64,000 nt of DNA, taken from Cystobacter fuscus DSM 2262 (GTDB lineage: Bacteria; Myxococcota; Myxococcia; Myxococcales; Myxococcaceae). The stretch is from the NCBI RefSeq assembly GCF_000335475.2, contig NZ_ANAH02000005.1, forward strand, positions 496,001 to 560,000, in the 5' to 3' direction. This document shows, one piece after another, positions 58,354 to 64,000 of this stretch. Within the stretch, counting starts at the first letter, position 1. Each line of letters opens with the position of its first letter. Under the pieces are notes generated by a model that saw only the letters and a list, made by a program, of their open reading frames with translations, was not told the origin of the DNA and searched no databases. The translations under genes and the position numbers were made by a program.

Positions 58354-59169
58354 ATGCATCAGCAGTTCAAGGGAGTGTTCAGCGGCGTGCTGTTGAGCCT
58401 CCTGGGGGCGGGAGGGGCGTTGGCCCAGGGGACGACGGGAGTGTCCGCGTTCGGCCCCGGTGAACAAGCGAGTTACCGGGTGCACTACCTTGGGATGACG
58501 GCGGGCTCGGCGCAGGTGACGGTGGGCGCCCCCATGCGGCAGTGGGGCAAGGACGTGTGGCCCATCGTGTCGCTGGCGAAGTCGGACGCGGTGGCGGGCG
58601 TGTGGCCCGTGAAGGACAAGTACGTCAGCTACTGGGACTTCAACTCGCAGCGGGTGCTGGGCTCGGACATGCACGAGGACCAGAACCACAAGCGCCGCCG
58701 CGTGCGCGTGAAGCTGAGCGACGATGGCCGGAGCGCCCAGGTGGTGAAGCAGAAGGAAGGCGAGGCCCCCTCGGAGAAGAACCTCGAGGTGCTCGAGGGC
58801 GCGCTCGACGTGACCGGGGCGACCTTCGCGCTGCGCAACCGCGTGCTGGAGGTGGGCCAGGAGTACACCTATCCCGTCTTCACCGGCTCGAAGAACTTCG
58901 TGATGAAGGCGAAGGTGGAAGCGAAGGAAACGCTCACCACGGCGCAGGGGAGCCAGGAGGTGTTGCGGCTGCGCGTGCACACCGAGTTCTCCGGCAACAT
59001 GGCCTCCAAGCGCGACATGGTGGCCTGGTTGACGGCGGACGCGCGGCACCTGCCCGTGCGCATCGAGGCGGAGCTCGCCCTGGGCGCGGTGGTGGCGGAA
59101 CTGCAGGACTACAAGCAGGGCAAGGTCGTCACGCCAGCGCCGGCGGTGACGGCCAAGAACGGCATCTAG
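58354..59169 (+). CDS. DUF3108-family secreted protein (first copy)
   Basis: A 271-residue protein with a signal peptide (about 1-25, ending ALAQ). The mature part begins GEQASYRVHYLGMTAGSAQV, the hallmark of DUF3108, a beta-rich envelope family with no firm function. AGGAG precedes the ATG at 58354. It is 35 bp upstream of the GH123-like gene and part of a three-gene set. Confidence 0.85.
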   Translation: MHQQFKGVFSGVLLSLLGAGGALAQGTTGVSAFGPGEQASYRVHYLGMTAGSAQVTVGAPMRQWGKDVWPIVSLAKSDAVAGVWPVKDKYVSYWDFNSQRVLGSDMHEDQNHKRRRVRVKLSDDGRSAQVVKQKEGEAPSEKNLEVLEGALDVTGATFALRNRVLEVGQEYTYPVFTGSKNFVMKAKVEAKETLTTAQGSQEVLRLRVHTEFSGNMASKRDMVAWLTADARHLPVRIEAELALGAVVAELQDYKQGKVVTPAPAVTAKNGI

Positions 59170-59204
59170 CGCGGCACGCCGGCGGCCGCGAACCGAGGGG
59201 TGAC

Positions 59205-60884
59205 ATGGCGGCAGTGGGGATGGTCGGTTGGTGGTTGGCGGGGATGATGACCGTGGCGCCCGCGCCACGGGTGGTGTCGGCCCTGGAGAAGGTGCGGCCG
59301 GGCGTGTCCCTCCCGGGTGAGAAGGAAGCCCGGTTGAGCCTCGCTCGCGGAGAGTGCGAGGGGGCCCAGGTGGTGCTGCCGCCCGGCGTGTCGCGCGTCC
59401 AGGTGGCGCCGCTCGCGCTGCGGGGACCGGGCACGCCCCTGGAGGCCTCGGTGTGGCGCGAGGAATTCCTGGAGGTGAAGACGCCCTCCAACTCCCAGGG
59501 AGGCACGGGCGCGTGGCCGGACCCGCTCGTTCCGGTGGAGGCGCCCCGGAAGGACACCCAGGCCCCCCTGGTGCTCTACGTGGAGCTGTGCGCACCCAAG
59601 ACCCAGCGGCCCGGCACCTACCAGGGCGCGCTGAAGCTGGACATGGAAGGCGCGCCCGCGGCGAGCGTGCCCTTCACCGCCGAGGTGCAACCCTTCGTCC
59701 TGCCCGCCACCTCGTCGCTGCCCAACAGCTTCGGCATCTCGCTCTACAGCATCGCCAAGGGCCATGGACTCAAGCCCGAGTCACCCGAGGCCCAGACGCT
59801 GCTGCGCGACTACGTGACGGCGCTGCTCGCCCACCGCGTCAGCGCCCATGGCATGAGCATGGAGCCCCCGCCGGTGCGCTTCGAGGAGGGCCGCGCGGTG
59901 CTGGACTTCCGCGCCTATGACGCCGAGGTGGGGCCCTTCCTCGACGGCTCGGCGCTGCCCTCGGGCGCCCGCTTCACCACCGTGGACGTGCGCGACTCGA
60001 AGGCCGCCCGCACCGACGAGCAGAAGGCCGCGTACTACCGGGCCTTCGCCGAGCACGCCAAGGACAAGGGCTGGCCCGCCCAGCTCTTCTTCTACGCCAA
60101 GGACGAGCCCAAGCCCGAGGACGTGCCGCTCGTGCGCGCCCAGGCCCTGCGCGTGCGCACGGCCGGCAAGGACGTGCCGGTGCTCGTCACCTCGCCCCTG
60201 GACGAGGCCTTGCGCGGCTCGGCGGACATCCTCGCCCCCACCCTCAACTGCTTCTTCCCCCGCCCCGGCCCCCAGACGTGCCGCAACGTCGTCCCGTTGC
60301 AGACCCTGCGCGGCAAGCTCGCGCCGAACGTGAAGGTGTGGTGGTACCAGAGCTGCAACTCGCACGGCTGCACGGGCGGCCCCGCCAAGGACTCCGCCAC
60401 GGAGAAGGCCTACAGCGGCTGGGCCTCGTACATGGTGGATCACCCCGCCCCGCTCAACCGCGCCATGGGGCCGCTGGCCTTCCTCTCCGGCGTGGACGGC
60501 GAGCTCTATTTCGACACCGTCTTCGCCTACAACACGAAGGACCCCTGGAAGGAGGTGTTCGAGTTCGGCGGCAACGGCGACGGCACCTTCTTCTACCCGG
60601 GCACCCCGGCGCACACGGGCCTCTCCCGCCACCAGCCCGTGGTGTCCCTGCGCCTCAAGCACCTGCGCGATGGGCTGGAGGACTACGAGTACCTCCAGCT
60701 CCTGGAGTCGCTGGGGGAGCGCGCCTTCGCCCGCGAGGCCGCTCGACGGCTCACCCGCTCGGGGTACGAGGTGGAGTTGAATGGCGGCCGATGGGAGCAG
60801 GTGCGCCGCGAGATGACGGCGCGCTTGCGCCAGCGCTGGAACGCGGCTGAAGAAGCGAAGCGTTCGGGCGTCCATCCGAAGTGA
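59205..60884 (+). CDS. GH123-like secreted glycoside hydrolase
   Basis: This 559-residue protein has an N-terminal hydrophobic segment (about 3-18) that fits a signal peptide. A beta domain is followed by a TIM-barrel-like part. The adjacent pair Asp300-Glu301 in FFYAKDEPKPED matches the Asp-Glu catalytic pair of GH123 N-acetyl-beta-galactosaminidases. RLKHLRDGLEDYEYLQLL near the C-terminus is typical of DUF4091/GH123. The sugar substrate is not known. GAGGGG precedes the ATG. Confidence 0.82.
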   Translation: MAAVGMVGWWLAGMMTVAPAPRVVSALEKVRPGVSLPGEKEARLSLARGECEGAQVVLPPGVSRVQVAPLALRGPGTPLEASVWREEFLEVKTPSNSQGGTGAWPDPLVPVEAPRKDTQAPLVLYVELCAPKTQRPGTYQGALKLDMEGAPAASVPFTAEVQPFVLPATSSLPNSFGISLYSIAKGHGLKPESPEAQTLLRDYVTALLAHRVSAHGMSMEPPPVRFEEGRAVLDFRAYDAEVGPFLDGSALPSGARFTTVDVRDSKAARTDEQKAAYYRAFAEHAKDKGWPAQLFFYAKDEPKPEDVPLVRAQALRVRTAGKDVPVLVTSPLDEALRGSADILAPTLNCFFPRPGPQTCRNVVPLQTLRGKLAPNVKVWWYQSCNSHGCTGGPAKDSATEKAYSGWASYMVDHPAPLNRAMGPLAFLSGVDGELYFDTVFAYNTKDPWKEVFEFGGNGDGTFFYPGTPAHTGLSRHQPVVSLRLKHLRDGLEDYEYLQLLESLGERAFAREAARRLTRSGYEVELNGGRWEQVRREMTARLRQRWNAAEEAKRSGVHPK

Positions 60885-60915
60885 CGTTGGAGCCCCCTCA
60901 CCTGGAGAAGCAAGG

Positions 60916-61818
60916 ATGAACCCCATGCGTACCGCCCTCGCCCCCCTGCTGCTGTGCTTCTCCTCCGCGGCCTGGGCCCAGCTTCCGGACACCGATGGGC
61001 CCGAGGAACACAAGGCCCAACCGGTGACGGCGGCCCCGGCGGCCCCCGCGGCTCCGGTCTCGGTGCCGCGCTGCACCCAGGTCCTGCCCCAGCCGCGCAA
61101 CCCCATGGCGTTCGCTCCCGGCGAGCTGCTCGACTTCGACCTCGACGCCATGGGCGCCACCGCCGGGAAGATGACCATGCAGGTGCAGAAGAAGCAGGAC
61201 GGCGTGCTGCCCGTGCAGATCAAGGTGCAGACCAACTCCTTCTTCTCCAAGGTGCGCCGGGTGGATGCCACCGCCGTGAGCTACCTGCACCCCAAGACGC
61301 TGCGCAGCTCGCGCTACACCGAGGACGCCATGGAGAACGAGGTGCGGCGCACGGTGGAGGTGGCCTTCAACCCCAACCGGCGCAGCGTCCGCGTGGACTA
61401 CACGCTCAAGGGCAAGAAGGGCCACAACGACCTGACCTACGAGCACGATGGCCTGGACGTGGCCGGCGCCATCTACATGCTGCGCCAGCTGCCGCTCAAG
61501 GAAGGCCTGCCCGTGTGCTTCGACGTCTACGGGGTGCGCCGCATGTGGCGCATGGCGGGCACCGTGCTCAAGCGTGAGCACGTGTCCATGCCCCTGGGTG
61601 AGTTCGAGGCCTGGCACCTGTCGGGCACCGCGGTGCGCCTGGACAAGCCCTCGCAGTCGCGCGAGGTCCACGTGTGGATCTCCGACGACGCGCGCCGCCT
61701 GCCGCTCGCGGCCGTGGGCAGCATCGACCTGGGCGCCGTGCGCGCCACGCTCACCTCGTTCTCCCGTCCGGGCGAACAGGCGCGGCAGTCCCAGGGTAAG
61801 GAAGCCCTCAAGTGGTAG
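60916..61818 (+). CDS. DUF3108-family secreted protein (second copy)
   Basis: A 300-residue paralogue of the first DUF3108 protein. It has a signal peptide (about 1-21), a Pro/Ala linker and the GELLDFDLDAMGATAGKMTM core. The later KVRRVDATAVSYLHPKTLRSSR segment is typical. The final 11 bp overlap the convergent small gene. Confidence 0.83.
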   Translation: MNPMRTALAPLLLCFSSAAWAQLPDTDGPEEHKAQPVTAAPAAPAAPVSVPRCTQVLPQPRNPMAFAPGELLDFDLDAMGATAGKMTMQVQKKQDGVLPVQIKVQTNSFFSKVRRVDATAVSYLHPKTLRSSRYTEDAMENEVRRTVEVAFNPNRRSVRVDYTLKGKKGHNDLTYEHDGLDVAGAIYMLRQLPLKEGLPVCFDVYGVRRMWRMAGTVLKREHVSMPLGEFEAWHLSGTAVRLDKPSQSREVHVWISDDARRLPLAAVGSIDLGAVRATLTSFSRPGEQARQSQGKEALKW

Positions 61819-62182
61819 GCGTCTGACGCATCAGCCCCGCCGCCTGCGACAGCCGGCGGCGCAGGCGCATCACCACGTCCATCAGCAGCTCCAGCCGCTC
61901 CTGCACGAGCAGATCATCCCCCGCCTCGATCAGCCCCCTCGGGCAGACGGCCTCTGGCCGGAGCGCCTCGAGCAGCTCCGTGAAGTGCGCCTCCACGTCG
62001 CTCAGCGCGTCGAGCCCCTCGCGCAGATCGTCCTCCAGGAAGTCCATCATCACGGTGGCATCGGCCCGCTCGGGCAGCAGGTGGGCCAAGTACAGCATGG
62101 ACTGGCGGAGCGGATCCGCCCCCACGCGGCGCAGCTTCGCGGGAGCGGCACCACGAGCGAGAGCGGGTGTCGTCATGCCCAT
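61808..62182 (-). CDS. Small helical protein of unknown function
   Basis: A 124-residue helical protein rich in Leu and charged residues (MMDFLEDDLREGLDAL, ERLELLMDVVMRLRRRL). No family is recognised. ATG at 62182 or 62176 are both possible; it overlaps the end of the second DUF3108 gene. Confidence 0.6.
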   Translation of the reverse strand: MGMTTPALARGAAPAKLRRVGADPLRQSMLYLAHLLPERADATVMMDFLEDDLREGLDALSDVEAHFTELLEALRPEAVCPRGLIEAGDDLLVQERLELLMDVVMRLRRRLSQAAGLMRQTPTT

Positions 62183-62254
62183 CAAGCTACAGGTGCGTAG
62201 CGAGGGGTCAATTTTTCGCCCGGCTCCCCCCTCGAGCGGAGCCGGGCCGGAGCC

Positions 62255-63952
62255 TCACCGCCCCGAGCCGCCCACGGCGGGCGCCGCGGCGGCACCGGGC
62301 GCCACGGCACTCCCGGGCACCACGGCGCCACCGGCCGCCCCGACGGACAGGGGCTGCGTGTTGAGCGGCGGCGGCGTGGCGATGAGCGGCACCGCGGCCG
62401 TCCCGTTGAGCGGCCGCGGTGTGGCCACGAGGGGCGCTGGCGGCTGGCCATTGAGCGGCTGCGGCGTGGCCACGAGGGGCACCGCCACCGCGCGAGAAGT
62501 CAGCGGGCCCGGCGTCGCCACCACGTCGGTCGACACGCGATTGCCCCCGAAGGCGAACTCCGGACCCGCCACCCCTGGCACCAGCGGGACGACGGAGAAC
62601 GAGCCCTGGGTGGACACGGCGGAAGGCACGCCCGACGCGCCCGGGGAGAGCGGAACGAAGCCATTGAGCGCGGGCGGAGGCCGGTTGTCGGACAGACTCA
62701 CCCGCTGATCATTCAGGAAGCCGTTGGGCACCGTGGGGGGCGAGATGACACCGGTCCCCCCCGCGGGTTGGGTGGAGATCGCCACCCGCTCCGGACTCTG
62801 GAAGGTCTCGGAGATGTTCGCCGAGCTCGTGGTGCTCGCCGCCACATCGGTCGGCAGCGCGTTGGAGGTGGCGGTCGCCACCCGCTCCGTGGTCCGATCG
62901 AAGACCTCCGGCCCGAGGCGCTGCCGATCCAACGCGGACGTCCCGGTCTGTCCCGCGTTCGCCAGGGGCGTGGCTCCGCTCTGTCCCGTGTTCACCAGGG
63001 GCGTGACACCGGCCTGGCCCGTGCTCGCCAGGGGGGAGGCACCGGTCTGCCCCGTGCCCGCCAGGGGCGAGGTCGCGGTCTGGACCGTGCCCGAGCCAGC
63101 CGTTCCCTGTCCCGCGTTCGCCAGACCCGAGCCTCCCGTTCCCTGCTGCGGCGACGTCGGGGAGGACGCAGTGGGGGTGGCCACGCCCCCGAGGAACACA
63201 CCGCCCGGAACCGGCGTGCTCGGCGGAGAGACTCCGACGAACGCCCCGGCGGTGGGCACGGCCGCGAGCGCGGGCACCTCGAGCCCATTCACGGAGATGG
63301 CCACGTCATCGAAGTCGAACTGGATGAAGCCGCGGGGCTCGAGTTGGAGGGGCAGGTTCCACACCAGCACGCTCAGCTCCGTGTCTCCCTCGCGCGCCAC
63401 CGGGAGCAACCGGAAGGTGTCATCGTCCGCATGGGCGCCGTGCGACAGGGCGGCGGCGTGGATGATGGCCTTGTCGGTGATCAACTGGCCATTGCGCCAC
63501 AGTCGCCCCACCCCCCAGAGCGCCGCGGCCGCATGCACCCGGGACATGGCGGGGGAGCCGAGCGCCGCCCCTCCATGCAGCGCCTGGTTCACCACCACCC
63601 CGCCGGAGATGGGCTGGGCGGGAGGCGGAGGCAGGGAGCCGGTGCCCTGGGCGGGAGGAAAGCCCGGTTGATCCAACTCCACCCGGTACGTGGTGGCCCC
63701 GAGAGTGAAGGTGGCCTCCAGGCGCCCGGCGTCCCCGTAGGTGGCCCGCGGGTCCGCGATTCGCTCCCGCGCGGAGAACTGGACCGAGCCCGCTCCCCGT
63801 TCGAAGAGGTCCGCGAAGGGCGTGGGACCTTGAGTGAAGTAGCCGACGTTCCCCACCGTGCGCGCGGTGACCTCGGGACCATCGAAGGTGAAGCCGGCCG
63901 GGCTGGCGGTGAGCAACCCGGCGACCATGAAGGGGGAGAAGATTCCGACCAT
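62255..63952 (-). CDS. Repeat-rich secreted protein of unknown function
   Basis: A 565-residue protein with a short hydrophobic N-terminus that may be a signal peptide. The first 230 residues look like a folded domain (LEATFTLGATTYRVELDQPGF, DTELSVLVWNLPLQL, GFIQFDFDDVAISVNGLEVP). The rest is low complexity. It has four 11-residue units of the TGQxGxxPLxN type (62954-63085) and C-terminal VATPxPLNG repeats (about 62351-62490). It ends in an Ala/Gly/Val tail. AGAGGAGG precedes the ATG at 63952. No family is recognised. Confidence 0.7.
   Translation of the reverse strand: MVGIFSPFMVAGLLTASPAGFTFDGPEVTARTVGNVGYFTQGPTPFADLFERGAGSVQFSARERIADPRATYGDAGRLEATFTLGATTYRVELDQPGFPPAQGTGSLPPPPAQPISGGVVVNQALHGGAALGSPAMSRVHAAAALWGVGRLWRNGQLITDKAIIHAAALSHGAHADDDTFRLLPVAREGDTELSVLVWNLPLQLEPRGFIQFDFDDVAISVNGLEVPALAAVPTAGAFVGVSPPSTPVPGGVFLGGVATPTASSPTSPQQGTGGSGLANAGQGTAGSGTVQTATSPLAGTGQTGASPLASTGQAGVTPLVNTGQSGATPLANAGQTGTSALDRQRLGPEVFDRTTERVATATSNALPTDVAASTTSSANISETFQSPERVAISTQPAGGTGVISPPTVPNGFLNDQRVSLSDNRPPPALNGFVPLSPGASGVPSAVSTQGSFSVVPLVPGVAGPEFAFGGNRVSTDVVATPGPLTSRAVAVPLVATPQPLNGQPPAPLVATPRPLNGTAAVPLIATPPPLNTQPLSVGAAGGAVVPGSAVAPGAAAAPAVGGSGR
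62351..62490 (-). repeat. Imperfect repeats encoding VATPxPLNG
   Basis: Three related units encode PLVATPQPLNG, PLVATPRPLNG and PLIATPPPLN with short spacers in the C-terminus of the secreted protein. They vary more than the 33-bp units further inside. Confidence 0.7.
62954..63085 (-). repeat. Four tandem 33-bp units encoding TGQxGxxPLxN
   Basis: Four in-frame copies of 33 bp at 62954, 62987, 63020 and 63053 encode an 11-residue repeat in the middle of the secreted protein. Confidence 0.85.
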
Positions 63953-64000
63953 CGACGCTGCCTCCTCTGAAAAGAGGGTAAGCAGCGGAGGCAGCGGATG

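Overview
The window reads as chromosomal DNA of a myxobacterium, most likely of the Myxococcus/Cystobacter/Archangium/Stigmatella group. The evidence is very high GC with strong third-position GC bias, nearly wall-to-wall coding on both strands, MYXO-CTERM-type C-termini on two secreted proteases, a Ser/Thr kinase with envelope domains, a chemosensory cluster with a hybrid CheA-receiver kinase, and several orphan two-component proteins. I see no phage, IS element, CRISPR array or plasmid function.

Layout. 1-453 holds the start of an unrecognised membrane protein running off the left edge. 515-7626 (minus) is a chemosensory operon read as cheW, cheR-TPR, mcp, cheY, cheW, cheA-REC. 7857-9836 (plus) is a Ser/Thr kinase fused to PEGA and TonB-C-like domains. 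9888-12330 (minus) is a translationally coupled operon of a secreted protein and two matrixin-type metalloproteases. 12442-14780 carries gltX, a small secreted protein, tRNA-Gln and two identical tRNA-Glu genes with strong terminators. 14808-18372 holds two-component proteins and small proteins. 18439-22207 (minus) is pdhA-pdhB-pdhC. 22324-26930 (minus) has a HAD phosphatase, an unknown membrane protein, an organophosphate-type transporter and a NUDIX hydrolase.

27162-32093 (mostly plus) has a nucleotide-transporter-like protein, a Tat-exported epimerase-like lipoprotein, a MarR/GbsR-type regulator (minus), a beta-barrel protein and an aldo/keto reductase. 32094-32745 is the largest low-coding gap. 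32746-36617 pairs a Tat-exported DUF1552 protein with a DUF1592/DUF1588-type lipoprotein that ends in a carbohydrate-binding module. 36662-41864 has a VOC protein, tldD-pmbA and an orphan GspE/PilB-type ATPase. 42001-45833 (minus) is a tetrapyrrole operon of a CcsA/HemX-type protein, hemA, hemC and hemD. 45864-49055 has a small unknown protein, thioredoxin, a PilZ protein and mgtE.

49057-53582 (minus) is the cell-shape operon mreC-mreD-mrdA-rodA, divergent from a PpiD-type chaperone (53817-55382). A GAF-GGDEF cyclase, maf, yggS and a zinc-ribbon protein follow. 58354-61818 is a three-gene set of a DUF3108 protein, a GH123-like protein and a second DUF3108 protein. The right end has a small unknown protein and a repeat-rich secreted protein.

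The less ordinary loci are the kinase-PEGA-TonB fusion, the protease operon with sorting signals, the DUF1552/DUF1592-CBM2 pair, and the DUF3108-GH123-DUF3108 set. All act, or appear to act, at the cell envelope.
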